Below are positions 16,869 through 26,076 of a stretch of 64,000 nucleotides of DNA, piece after piece. The stretch is from positions 124,001 to 188,000 of the forward strand of contig NZ_QXQB01000001.1 in NCBI RefSeq assembly GCF_003605435.1. The letters are read 5' to 3'. The number at the start of each line of letters is the position of its first letter. Position 1 is the first letter of the stretch. Under the pieces are notes generated by a model, which saw only the letters and a program-made list of their open reading frames with translations, made no database searches and had not been told where the DNA came from. This stretch comes from Paenibacillus pinisoli (GTDB lineage Bacteria > Bacillota > Bacilli > Paenibacillales > Paenibacillaceae). The translations under genes and the position numbers were made by a program.

Positions 16869-17968
16869 GAAGCAGGCTCCTCCCGCCGCTTGCCCCAGCC
16901 CTTCCGTATCCATGACACGAGCAGCAGCAGACAAGGGATAAAGATGCTGTACAGCAGCGTGTACTCAAAATCATACCGCTGGCTGAACTCAATGTTCTCG
17001 ACAACGTTATCGTAGCCCAGCGCCAGCCCGGATATGAGCAGGATCAATGCAATCGTCACCCAAAACCGGCTTGAAATACGGAACAGCTGGCATAAGCCCA
17101 GTACCGAGCAATAGTAAGCGATGGAGAGCTTAATGAAAATCGCAGCAAGCAAGATAAGCGCAATCGTCGATTCCAGATGCTCGAAGAACGTCCCTACATG
17201 AACCTCCTGCGCAATTACAAACAAAGGATACGTATCGTGAGAAGCGCGCGTAACGCCGAGCACCCCGATCGTAAAAAATGTTGTTAAGCTAAGAAGTGCC
17301 GTCGCCATTATAATCGCCCAGATAAAACTGCGCTTCACCTTCGCCTGCACAAATGGAAACAGCATCAAAAATACCAGCGACTCCAAAAACGGGAATCCGA
17401 AGATGTTTCTTGTTTCCACAAGACTCTCCCATACATTCATGCGAAAGCTGCCCTGAAAGTGGTTCCAGTCCCACTGCGCCAGCGCCATGCAGAAAATGAG
17501 CACAAAAGTAAGCGCCATAATGATGAACAGCAGCTCAGAAGATCTGGCGATCGTCTCAATTCCTTTTATGACCGCATAAGCCGTAATGACGAGGAACATG
17601 GAATGAAAGACCGTCAGCGGCGTAATCGGCATCATAGTCTGCTTCATAAAGTCTCCTACATTGCGGGTAATAAAGACTGACAACTGGATAAAGTAGGTAA
17701 TATACAAGAACGCCAGCAAGCCGCCTATCGGCTTGCCCGCTACCTTCATGCAAATATGGATAATGGACATGCCCGGGTATTGCCGGGCAAGCCTAATCCA
17801 AATTAGCGCAGCCGCTATGCCTGCGGCGCCTGCCCAAAACGGGATGATCCATGCATCCTGCTTGGCTACGGCTATTAGACCGCCCGGAATAAAGAAAAAA
17901 GAAGTTCCGGCAAGGAAGGATAGCGTGAGCACAAAAAATTGCCATACCGTTATTTTACTACTTTCCAC
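16865..17968 (-). CDS. gerKB: Spore germination permease-like subunit, GerKB/GerAB family
   Basis: 367 residues and ten predicted membrane helices, an APC-type transporter fold. Family marks are ITVWQFFVLTLSFLAGTSFFFIPG at the start, AWIIPFWAGAAGI, YITYFIQLSVFITRNVGDFMKQTMMP and the MLFPFVQAKVKRSF loop. In receptor complexes of the spore inner membrane the B subunit is thought to hold the germinant site. The start is GTG at 17968, preceded by GGGAGGGAAGG and overlapping the end of gerKC by 11 bp. Third gene of an A-C-B-D operon. Confidence 0.92.
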   Translation of the reverse strand: MESSKITVWQFFVLTLSFLAGTSFFFIPGGLIAVAKQDAWIIPFWAGAAGIAAALIWIRLARQYPGMSIIHICMKVAGKPIGGLLAFLYITYFIQLSVFITRNVGDFMKQTMMPITPLTVFHSMFLVITAYAVIKGIETIARSSELLFIIMALTFVLIFCMALAQWDWNHFQGSFRMNVWESLVETRNIFGFPFLESLVFLMLFPFVQAKVKRSFIWAIIMATALLSLTTFFTIGVLGVTRASHDTYPLFVIAQEVHVGTFFEHLESTIALILLAAIFIKLSIAYYCSVLGLCQLFRISSRFWVTIALILLISGLALGYDNVVENIEFSQRYDFEYTLLYSIFIPCLLLLVSWIRKGWGKRREEPAS

Positions 17969-19154
17969 TAGCCTTCCCTCCCATATATGGATTAATTATT
18001 TCTCCTACATCGTTCACAGAGCTGGTGACTTTCAAGTTAAGCCTCGTGTCCTTCCAGGCCTCCTCCTTGTCCTGAATGGCTTTCCACGCGCTACCCCGCT
18101 TGCTCTTGATCATGTCCGCCAAGCCGAACAAATCCCATTCTTTCTTCAGTGCCCTCTTATAAAGCTGGTTGGTTGTCTCGCTGACCTCGCGATTGAATTC
18201 ATCCGTAAGCTTGGACAGATTCTCCCAGGTAAGCTTCTCCATCTGTTCATTGTTATGAATCGCCAGATTTGCTGTGATCTTCACATTCCAGACCGGGACT
18301 CCGCCTGCTTGGGTCAAGCTTTGCTTCACCTTTATTTTGTTGGCAAACAAGTCGATGTCCCTGTTGTTCATTTTTATAGTTTGGAAGAAGGTGTTCGTCT
18401 CGCCTTTCAACAGATTGTAATAGCCGTTATCCCTCAGCCCAATTCTCCCGACCATTCGATCCTGCTTGATTACGGCAACGCCGCTCAGGACCAGATTGCT
18501 TCGATTGGCTTCAATCGTCTCAAAGCGCTTAATCGTCTGGAACGGCTTGGAATCGCTCAGGCTGATGACAGGAAGCATAGTACATTTGGAGGATTCCATG
18601 TTCTCCACCAGATCCTTTACGCGAGACTTCAAGCTGATTCGGCCTGTGGACATGTTCGTATTATGCACAAGCGCCCGCAATGTGCGGCCGGGAAGCTGCT
18701 CAAGCGGCGTATAGGTCATCATGACATCGGACAGCTTGGAGTCTGTGATGAACAACAGCAAGCTGGAGCGGCGGTTGTATTGCCTTTCGTAGAAATTGAC
18801 GAATTGCCTCAGACCCTTGCGGGCTAGCGCCTCCGTAATAATATGGGTCTGATAATGATCAGTGAACAGCTTGCGCGGCAAGCTCTCGGCTGACCTGCGC
18901 CCTGTCTCTCCCCTCGATTCGCCTTCTACCTTGTATGTATATACGGGGGAAGTTCCGCCTTTTCCCGATTCTTGCGAGAAGGCCACCGGATTGACGATTT
19001 GATAATAGACAATGCTGGCGCCGGTTTCCTTATTCTCCTCGGAGCCGACCAGACCGACTATCGCCAGTTCATTAATTTCTGTCCGATCCCAGCATCCCGT
19101 CAGACAGCATAGAGCAAGTCCAGCCAGCGCGATCCTCCGAATCGCCGGTCTCAT
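17958..19154 (-). CDS. gerKC: Spore germination lipoprotein, GerKC/GerAC family
   Basis: 398 residues. Lipoprotein signal with lipobox LCCLTGC followed directly by the family hallmark WDRTEINELAIV. Later motifs are the conserved FTDHYQTHIITEALARKG, ERQYNRRSSLLLFITDSKLSDVM and the C-terminal LTDEFNREVSETTNQLYKRALKKEWDLFGLAD. The C subunit sits on the outer face of the spore inner membrane. ATG at 19154 overlaps the gerKA stop (ATGA) and follows GGAGGGGG; the longer frame upstream lacks a signal peptide. Second gene of the operon. Confidence 0.93.
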   Translation of the reverse strand: MRPAIRRIALAGLALCCLTGCWDRTEINELAIVGLVGSEENKETGASIVYYQIVNPVAFSQESGKGGTSPVYTYKVEGESRGETGRRSAESLPRKLFTDHYQTHIITEALARKGLRQFVNFYERQYNRRSSLLLFITDSKLSDVMMTYTPLEQLPGRTLRALVHNTNMSTGRISLKSRVKDLVENMESSKCTMLPVISLSDSKPFQTIKRFETIEANRSNLVLSGVAVIKQDRMVGRIGLRDNGYYNLLKGETNTFFQTIKMNNRDIDLFANKIKVKQSLTQAGGVPVWNVKITANLAIHNNEQMEKLTWENLSKLTDEFNREVSETTNQLYKRALKKEWDLFGLADMIKSKRGSAWKAIQDKEEAWKDTRLNLKVTSSVNDVGEIINPYMGGKASGK

Positions 19155-20647
19155 AGCCCCCTCCGCCCTTTTTTCGCATGATTCTCCGTCGGGTAGTTCT
19201 TCATCCATGGCCGGGGCACCCTGACAAGGACATCCTTCCAATCGGATAAGACCACAGGCGCTATTGGCGACAAGTAAGGCACATTAAACGACTTGATGGA
19301 TGCCAGATGAACGATGGTGAACAGTACACCGCATAATACACCGAACAATCCCATTGCACCTGCCATCATCAGGTAAAAAAACTGGAGCAGCCTCTGCGTG
19401 ATGCCGAAGCTGTAGGAAGGCGCGACAAAGTTGGAAATCGCCGTAATGGCCACGACGATAACCATCGCCGTCGATACAAGCCCGGCTGTTACAGCCGCTT
19501 GGCCAAGCACTAGCGCCCCGACGATGGAGATCGCCTGACCGGCGATACGGGGCATTCGCAGTCCAGCCTCCCGCAGCACCTCGAAGGTGACCATCATGAT
19601 TGTCGCCTCTACAAATGCGGGGAATGGCACACCCTCCCTCTGTCCCGCAATGCTGATCAGCAGCGATGTCGGAAGCAGCTCCTGGTGATAGGAGACGACC
19701 GCCACATACAGGGCCGGGACAAAGATCGAAAGCATAAATGACAAGATGCGCACCCAGCGCAGCAGCGTCGCGATATCCGCCCGCTGATAGTAGTCTTCGG
19801 GTGCAATAAAAAACTGGAACAGCGTAATCGGACCCACCAATGCGATCGGACTGCCGTCAACGATCACCGCTACGCCGCCCTCCAGAAGGTGGGCCGTCAC
19901 AATATCCGGCCTTTCGGTGCTTAGCAGTGTAGAAAACGGAGAAAAAGTGCGGTCTTGAATCCACTCCTCCACATAGGCGCTATCCAGTACGCTATCGCTC
20001 TTTATCGCATGCAGCCGCTTGCGAAACTCTTCTACTACTTCATCAGCGGCCAGGTCGTCCATGAACAGCAGCGCCACATGATTTTCTGTCTCCATGCCAA
20101 GAGCTGTTTGTTCAATGTGCAGATGCACGCTTTTGATCCGTTTGCGAAGCAGCGACAGGTTGCTGCCGAGCTCCTCCGTAAATCCAAGCTGCGGCCCGCG
20201 CACGGTCGATTCCGTAAGCGGCTCAGACACATCCCGCTTGCTGCTCTGAGCCATCTGAATCATCATCACTTCAGGCGAGCCGCATAGGACGACCAGACAG
20301 TAGCCTTTTAGCAGATTGTCCGCACAAAGCTTAGGATCATCGGTGCAGGCTATCGAACTGAACGGAATCCGTTTCCTAATCACTGCCATTCTGTCTTTCG
20401 GCTCATGCACATCCTCAAGAGAGTCTGTCTTGCTCAAAAAGGCCAACAGCTCTTGCTCAATCTTGTTTTTGTCGGTCAACGTATCCAGAAACACGCAATA
20501 GCAGGGTATATCCGAAGTTATGACTAGCGAATGAATCATAAGATCCGGCGGATCATGCAGCGTATCCTTCAGCCAATCGACAAATGCAGACGGGTTATGG
20601 CGGTCATAGCTAGGTTTCTGTGCCTGGCGCGGATCTTGATTGGACAT
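19151..20647 (-). CDS. gerKA: Spore germination receptor subunit GerKA/GerAA family
   Basis: 498 residues. A large N-terminal soluble domain (to about 290) is followed by five or six membrane helices. Family motifs are LLKGYCLVVLCGS, ESTVRGPQLGFTEELGSNLSLLRKRI, GGVAVIVDGSPIALVGPITLFQFF, ALYVAVVSYHQELLPTSLL and GREGVPFP-like GQREGVPFPAFVEA. Two starts are possible, 20665 and 20647; I use 20647 because GGAG lies eight bases before it and because the predicted sigma-G promoter would start transcription about 30 bases upstream, too close for 20665. The A-C-B-D gene order is that of gerK in B. subtilis. Confidence 0.93.
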   Translation of the reverse strand: MSNQDPRQAQKPSYDRHNPSAFVDWLKDTLHDPPDLMIHSLVITSDIPCYCVFLDTLTDKNKIEQELLAFLSKTDSLEDVHEPKDRMAVIRKRIPFSSIACTDDPKLCADNLLKGYCLVVLCGSPEVMMIQMAQSSKRDVSEPLTESTVRGPQLGFTEELGSNLSLLRKRIKSVHLHIEQTALGMETENHVALLFMDDLAADEVVEEFRKRLHAIKSDSVLDSAYVEEWIQDRTFSPFSTLLSTERPDIVTAHLLEGGVAVIVDGSPIALVGPITLFQFFIAPEDYYQRADIATLLRWVRILSFMLSIFVPALYVAVVSYHQELLPTSLLISIAGQREGVPFPAFVEATIMMVTFEVLREAGLRMPRIAGQAISIVGALVLGQAAVTAGLVSTAMVIVVAITAISNFVAPSYSFGITQRLLQFFYLMMAGAMGLFGVLCGVLFTIVHLASIKSFNVPYLSPIAPVVLSDWKDVLVRVPRPWMKNYPTENHAKKGRRGL

Positions 20648-20683
20648 ACGCGAAGCTCCATTCATCAACAGTAATCTTCTCCC

Positions 20684-20712
20684 AGTATGTCCAACCGGGA
20701 TGTGGATATGCA
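20684..20712 (-). promoter_or_regulatory. Predicted forespore sigma-G promoter of the gerK-like operon
   Basis: On the minus strand, TGCATA (20707-20712) and CATACTG (20683-20689) are 17 bp apart, close to the sigma-G consensus TGMATA-N17/18-CATACTA. The implied start of transcription is about 30 bases before the gerKA ATG. ger operons are known sigma-G targets. Confidence 0.6.
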
Positions 20713-20830
20713 CATTTGCAGCACTGCTGCCCATACAGTGATACACGGGAATATCGGGTCATATACGACTGATGGTTTTATTCCAAATTGGGTAAATTAG
20801 GTTTGACTTATCCTTCGGGATAACATAATA

Positions 20831-20848
20831 TATGAGTAAGTATTCATA
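20831..20848. promoter_or_regulatory. ArsR/SmtB-type operator before the metal ATPase gene
   Basis: TATGAGTA-AG-TATTCATA is an 8-2-8 dyad with one mismatch, in the pattern of CzrA/SmtB metal-sensor sites. It is 28 bp before the ATPase start and close to promoter-like sequence (TTGACTT near 20801). No ArsR-family gene is adjacent. Confidence 0.5.
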
Positions 20849-20875
20849 CATTGTTTTTGAAAGAAGGTTGCCTTT

Positions 20876-23005
20876 ATGAATGAATATCGTGTCAAAGGAC
20901 TGTCGTGCGCAGGCTGCGCACAGCGGATTGAAGATGAGATCAAGAGATTAGAGCATGGCCAAGACGCCACGCTGAGCTATAACTCCGGCAAGCTTACCCT
21001 GAATCCGGACGTGTCTATGAAAGACGTGAACCGGATCTTGAAATCGGACAACGCGTATATCGCCAAATCGCCGGAACATGATCATCATCATGCTGGCGAG
21101 CACGGCGGCCATGACGGCCATGACCACAGCCATTCGCATGCGGACGGCAATAATAGAATGCTCAAGCTGCTTATTGGCTCAGGGGTCATCTATGTTGCCG
21201 CTTTGTTGCTGGAAGGTACGCTGAATCAGCAGGCCATCATCCTGCTCTTCCTGGCGGCAACGGTAATAAGCGGATATACAACGTTCATTCGCGGCTTAAA
21301 AAATCTGTTCAAGCTTACGTTTAATATCGATACCCTAATGACCATCGCTCTTATCGGGGCCATCGCCATCGGCGAGTGGAAGGAAGCTACGCTGGTTGCC
21401 ATCTTGTTCGGCCTCAATGAATTGCTTGAGGGCTACGGGATGGAAAAAGCCCGCAGATCGATGGAAACTTTGCTGCAAGTCGCGCCTAAGGAAGCGATTA
21501 AGCTGGAGCATGGACAAGAGACAGTCGTTCCTATTGCCTCCCTGCAGGTTGGCGATCTGGTGAAAATCAAGCCCGGCGAGAAGATCCCTTCCGACGGAAT
21601 TGTATCGGATGGCCGAAGCTCGGTGAACGAAGCCGCCATTACAGGGGAATCCTTGCCGGTAGAGAAGGAAGCCGGGGAGCCGGTCTTCGGAGGCAGCATC
21701 AACAATGAAGGCCTGCTGATTGTCCGAATCGAGAAGGCTTATAAGGACTCCTCACTGGCGAAGATTCTGCATCTCGTCCAAGAAGCACAAGAGACCAAGA
21801 CGCCTACCGAGCTGTTCATCAATAAATTCGCAAAATATTATACGCCGCTCATCATGCTCATAGCAGCGGTTGTTATCGTGCTGCCGCCCCTCTTCTTCCA
21901 GGCGGATTGGATGAGTTCCCTATATCAAGGACTATCCGTTCTTATCGTCGGATGCCCTTGTGCCCTGATTCTGTCTTCGCCGATCGCTATCGTTTCCGGC
22001 ATTACGCGTACAGCCCGCAACGGCATACTCGTGAAAGGCGGCGTATTCCTGGAGCAGCTCGGCAAGATCGATACGCTGGCTTTTGACAAGACGGGCACAT
22101 TGACGAAAGGCGAGCCGCATGTTGCACAGGTTGAAGTCTATGATGAAGAGCAATTCTACCGGGTTACCGGCGCAATCGAGAGCACCTCTTCCCATCCGCT
22201 GGCCAAAGCCATCATGAAGGAAGTGCAAAGCAAAGCGATAGCGATCCCTGAGCCGGATGAGATTACAACCTTATCGGGCAGCGGCATTCAAGCTCGCATA
22301 GAAGGAAAGGCGTATTGGCTCGGCAATGAAAAAAGCATCAGCCATCTATCCATCCCGGACGAGATCCAAAACCGGATCAACAGGATGAAAGAAGAAGGCC
22401 TGACGCTTGTCCTTGCCGCAGACGACCAGAAGGTGCTTGGCTTGTTCGGCATCTCCGACGAGATTCGTGAAGAAAGCCGTTCCGTTATTGCTTCGCTGCA
22501 TCAGCTCGGTATTAAGCATACCGTCATGCTGACTGGCGACCATCCGAAAACGGCGGAAAAAGTAGCCTCGGCTGTGGGCGTATCCGATTATTACGGAGGA
22601 CTGCTCCCCGAAGATAAGGTAAGCCGGGTGAGGGAGCTGTCCGCCGGGGGCACTGTCGCCATGATCGGCGACGGCATCAATGACGCTCCTGCGCTGGCCT
22701 CCGCACAGCTTGGCATTGCCATGGGCAAAGGCACGGACAGCGCGATCGAGACTGCGGATATCGTCTTGATGCAAGACCACTTGGGCAAGCTGCCGGAAGC
22801 GGTATCGGTAGCGAGGCGCGTCAACCGCGTCATCAAATTCAATATCATTGTTGCGCTAGGCTTAAAGGTGGTCGCTCTGCTCTTGACCATTCCGGGCTGG
22901 CTGACGCTATGGATCGCCATTCTCTCGGATATGGGCGCCACCATATTTGTCACTTTGGTCAGCTTGACCATTATGATCGAGCGAAAATCGCTTCGTAAAG
23001 CTTAG
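20876..23005 (+). CDS. cadA: Heavy-metal P1B-type ATPase, Cd/Zn/Co exporter (CadA/ZntA type)
   Basis: 709 residues. N-terminal metal-binding domain with GLSCAGC (Cys11, Cys14), then a His-rich linker (residues 68-89, eleven His in HDHHHAGEHGGHDGHDHSHSH), membrane helices from about 96, phosphatase loop AAITGESLPVEKE (about 256), the membrane CPC motif in VGCPCALILSSPIAIV (360-362), phosphorylation site DKTGTLTKGEPHV (Asp404), HP motif in STSSHPLAKA and the hinge MIGDGINDAPALASA. CPC with the closing helices suggests export of Zn2+, Cd2+ or Co2+ rather than copper. Single gene with a GAAGG site; the operator-like dyad upstream implies induction by metals through a distant regulator. Confidence 0.93.
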   Translation: MNEYRVKGLSCAGCAQRIEDEIKRLEHGQDATLSYNSGKLTLNPDVSMKDVNRILKSDNAYIAKSPEHDHHHAGEHGGHDGHDHSHSHADGNNRMLKLLIGSGVIYVAALLLEGTLNQQAIILLFLAATVISGYTTFIRGLKNLFKLTFNIDTLMTIALIGAIAIGEWKEATLVAILFGLNELLEGYGMEKARRSMETLLQVAPKEAIKLEHGQETVVPIASLQVGDLVKIKPGEKIPSDGIVSDGRSSVNEAAITGESLPVEKEAGEPVFGGSINNEGLLIVRIEKAYKDSSLAKILHLVQEAQETKTPTELFINKFAKYYTPLIMLIAAVVIVLPPLFFQADWMSSLYQGLSVLIVGCPCALILSSPIAIVSGITRTARNGILVKGGVFLEQLGKIDTLAFDKTGTLTKGEPHVAQVEVYDEEQFYRVTGAIESTSSHPLAKAIMKEVQSKAIAIPEPDEITTLSGSGIQARIEGKAYWLGNEKSISHLSIPDEIQNRINRMKEEGLTLVLAADDQKVLGLFGISDEIREESRSVIASLHQLGIKHTVMLTGDHPKTAEKVASAVGVSDYYGGLLPEDKVSRVRELSAGGTVAMIGDGINDAPALASAQLGIAMGKGTDSAIETADIVLMQDHLGKLPEAVSVARRVNRVIKFNIIVALGLKVVALLLTIPGWLTLWIAILSDMGATIFVTLVSLTIMIERKSLRKA

Positions 23006-23039
23006 TGAAACTCACTCGATCCATCTCGCTATAACGCCA

Positions 23040-23081
23040 AAGAACCTTCAAGCGGCCCATCAAGCTGCTGAAGGTTCTTTT
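23040..23081. terminator. Hairpin between convergent genes
   Basis: AGAACCTTCA and TGAAGGTTCT form a 10-bp stem with an inner AGC/GCT pair and T on the right side and A on the left. It can end both the ATPase and prenyl-synthase transcripts. Confidence 0.75.
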
Positions 23082-23102
23082 GTCGGCAAATGCGCTGTTG
23101 GC

Positions 23103-25475
23103 TTAATGATCGCGGTTGACCATGAAATGCAGAAGCTGCTTCAAGAATCCGTTAGGCCGCTCCATGCCATCAAGCACGTCCATCGCCAGACAATAATGCT
23201 CCCACATCTCTCTCTTGGCAGCATCCAGGCCCAGAATAGCCACAAACGATGAAATATTGTTGTCCGCATCTTTCCCTGCGGGTTTGCCAAGCGTATGGGT
23301 TTCGCCTTCAGCATCCAGCAAGTCGTCTTTGATCTGAAAGGCGATTCCGGCATGATAAGCAAAAGCCTTCAGCTTCCCCATCTCGGCATCGCCGACTTGA
23401 GCGAGAATAGCCGGCATGACCAGACATGCCTCGAAGGCGATGCCCGTCTTGTAATACGAGACTGCACGGAGCTGCTCCAGTGTCAGCGTCATCCCTTTGA
23501 ACTGCAAATCCATCGCTTGACCCATACTCATCTCCCCTGCTTTTTGGGACGAATATCGCATCAAGGCTAATACTGCATGCGGATCGAAATCGGTAAGCGA
23601 AGCCTGTTCCTGCGTTGCTTTCTGGATCAGGTACAGTCCCGTCAGCTCCGCTGCCGCGCTGTCATGGAGCTGATGCAAGGTCGGCTTTCCTCTGCGTACC
23701 GACGCATTATCCTGAGACGGGAGATCATCGAAAATGAGAGATGCGGTATGCATATATTCGAGCGAGCGTATTAACGGCGTTAGCGAGGAAGTCGGAAGTC
23801 CGTACACCTGCACGCCCATTACCCACGCCAAGACAGGCCTGAGGCGTTTGCCGCCGCCTTCAAGGCTATAGTTCGCCGCATCGATCAAGGATATCTTCAT
23901 CGGCGGAGCATCAGGGTCGGCTGCGATTGGCAGATGATAATTGATCTGTTCCCGCACGGACTCGACTGTATTGCGGAAAGCTTCTTTTTCCTGCCTATTG
24001 CGCCTAAGCACATCTATCAACCTGTCCCGCAGCAGCTTGTCGTAGAAATCGACATCCTCCGCCTTGTTCACCATGTGCTGAACAAGCCGATTGAATTCCG
24101 GATTGCCGGAAGCCAGAATACCCATCAACTCGTTATATTTCTCGGCGCCAATCCGCTCCTTGCACCGCTTCAACCCGTTGATTGCCCGGTCCAGCAATAT
24201 ATCCCGCGTCTTGCCGTGCCCGCGGTAGACCTCGCGGATCAAGTGAGCAATCACAGTCCAATACAACTCGAATGGATTAATCAAGTCCGGCCGCTTAACA
24301 CGATATCGAAGATAATAAGTATAAGGCGTTACTGCGCCATCCCGCATATCCTCGAATACATCTGCAAAATCATCCGCCAGCTGATTATAGATGCCGTAAT
24401 AGAACGTATGCTGATCGAAATCCTCATCCTCGGATGCGCTAAGCACCGTTCGCACGATCAATCGTGAAGCGGCGGATTTCAGAATTACGGGGTAATACAG
24501 CTCTTCGTTCGTATATCCGGGATTGTCGAGCTTCTTGCGCCTGTCGACGTCCTGCGCTTGGAAGAATACATAAGATTGCTCATAGAACGCATGCAGCCGA
24601 TCTGGCTTCTGATAATGTTTAATGTAGTTAAATGCCTCCCGCAGCTCTGCATGAACATACTGAACAAGCTCTTGGTTCGGTCCCGGCCACTCACAATGCT
24701 CGGGAACCGTTCCCTCAAGCAGCGATGTCCGTATCATATCCGAATACTGCTGCTTCTCCTCCGCATTAAGCAGGCTGCAATCCAGCAAATCATCGATAAA
24801 TGGATACGTTAAGCCGTAGGAGTAGCCCAGCCGGATGGCTTCATCCAGCCTTTTGGAGCGTTCATCAGCGTCCGCTGCCCCATCCATTTCATCCGTAACA
24901 TGCATGACGACACCGACTATAATCTTGATCAGCTTCCGCAAAGCATGATCCGCATCCATCTCCTTCGGCAATCTTGCGGATACAATCCTCAGCTTATCCA
25001 TTACCCATATGACGGCATCCTCGACGCCTTCCTTCTGAGCCCAACGGTAGAGATTAGCCAGATTCAGAGCGTCTCCCTCGTGCTGCTTGGAGGCAGCCGA
25101 AAGCTTTTTCTTAACGTCATTAACTACCTTGCGTATCTTTTTCTGCGTCTTATGAGAATGGAGCGCCTGCCCCAGATCTCTCATATAAATATAGGACACG
25201 CTTCGATCCAAATAATCATCAAGCTTGCCTGTGTACCGCAGCCACTGAATATAACGGTCATATTGCTTAGAATCTGGCTTGCGGGCGCTTCGCGCCATGA
25301 GCGAAAGCACGGATTGATGAATCGGATTTCTCTTCCATTGACGAATATCCTCTGTCAAAGCAGGCACATAGGACTTGCTTGCCAGCCCTATCCTCAAAGC
25401 TGCGAAATAATGAGCGGCTTTCCCTTCCGCCCGCCGATACCATGCATCGGCATCATCCATGATCGTCTCATTCAT
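23103..25475 (-). CDS. Fused prenyl synthase: class I terpenoid-like N-domain plus IspA-type polyprenyl diphosphate synthase
   Basis: 790 residues, more than twice a normal prenyl synthase. Numbering below counts from an upstream GTG at 25526; the chosen ATG is codon 18, after GAGGG. The C-terminal part (about 530-807) is a complete trans-prenyl synthase: GGGKRLRPVL (557), first Asp-rich motif FDDLPSQDNASVRRGKPT (600-606), GQAMDLQ and second motif QIKDDLLDAEGE (734-738). The N-terminal 500 residues are all-helical and hold their own pair: PFIDDLLDC (245-249) and NQLADDFADVFEDMRDG (385-389). The spacing (140) is like that in the C-domain (134), suggesting a second class I terpenoid fold. The C-domain should make a C15-C20 diphosphate; the N-domain might use it as a terpene synthase or be a degenerate prenyl synthase. 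Single gene. Confidence 0.85.
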   Translation of the reverse strand: MNETIMDDADAWYRRAEGKAAHYFAALRIGLASKSYVPALTEDIRQWKRNPIHQSVLSLMARSARKPDSKQYDRYIQWLRYTGKLDDYLDRSVSYIYMRDLGQALHSHKTQKKIRKVVNDVKKKLSAASKQHEGDALNLANLYRWAQKEGVEDAVIWVMDKLRIVSARLPKEMDADHALRKLIKIIVGVVMHVTDEMDGAADADERSKRLDEAIRLGYSYGLTYPFIDDLLDCSLLNAEEKQQYSDMIRTSLLEGTVPEHCEWPGPNQELVQYVHAELREAFNYIKHYQKPDRLHAFYEQSYVFFQAQDVDRRKKLDNPGYTNEELYYPVILKSAASRLIVRTVLSASEDEDFDQHTFYYGIYNQLADDFADVFEDMRDGAVTPYTYYLRYRVKRPDLINPFELYWTVIAHLIREVYRGHGKTRDILLDRAINGLKRCKERIGAEKYNELMGILASGNPEFNRLVQHMVNKAEDVDFYDKLLRDRLIDVLRRNRQEKEAFRNTVESVREQINYHLPIAADPDAPPMKISLIDAANYSLEGGGKRLRPVLAWVMGVQVYGLPTSSLTPLIRSLEYMHTASLIFDDLPSQDNASVRRGKPTLHQLHDSAAAELTGLYLIQKATQEQASLTDFDPHAVLALMRYSSQKAGEMSMGQAMDLQFKGMTLTLEQLRAVSYYKTGIAFEACLVMPAILAQVGDAEMGKLKAFAYHAGIAFQIKDDLLDAEGETHTLGKPAGKDADNNISSFVAILGLDAAKREMWEHYCLAMDVLDGMERPNGFLKQLLHFMVNRDH

Positions 25476-26076
25476 ACAGTAGATTCCCTCAGCTTTTATT
25501 ATGATAATTTGATCTATATGTTCCACTCGGGCAGATGAGGTCTATCCTGGGATGGCTGGCTAGCTTTATTTATCTATTCCCGCCGGCCGGATGATCTCAC
25601 CACTATATACGTGAAGGAATCTCTTGGGTTACGAAGTATCAGAGGGAATGAAAGGGCATTGCAGCTAATCCCCATTAGTTAATACCATTAAGTATTGCAG
25701 TTTGCCAAAAAGCGCAAGATCGCATCATTGACGAATACAGGGTTCTCCCTGATCATCCCCTTTTTTGCTCAGCGTTATTAGCTGTTTCAGCTTCTTGTCC
25801 ACTTCAATATCAACATACAATTCTATTCTATAGATGTAAATACTTGCAGCGATGCCATCTCCGCCGATTCGCCCGATTGCTCCATTTGACTATTGTCATA
25901 TCTTACAACAAGAGATGGAAGGGCTTTGTGCCGCTAATTAGTATACATAGCTTCATCTTTTATATATAATATAGAGATGATGTAGGTTCACGTGGATAAG
26001 GTCTGAGGACTCTCATTCATTCTCCCTACTTCTTTTTTAGGTTGGAGCCTATTCTTATAGGGGAGGTGAAACGCGG
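25476..26076. other. Gene-poor 600-bp stretch between divergent genes
   Basis: Carries the promoters of the prenyl-synthase gene (minus) and the SufR-like gene (plus), including AT-rich sequence at 25940-25985. A 54-codon frame on the minus strand (25725-25889) reads like protein (IELYVDIEVDKKLKQLITLSKK) but has no usable start or ribosome site, so it may be a gene remnant or chance. Confidence 0.4.
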
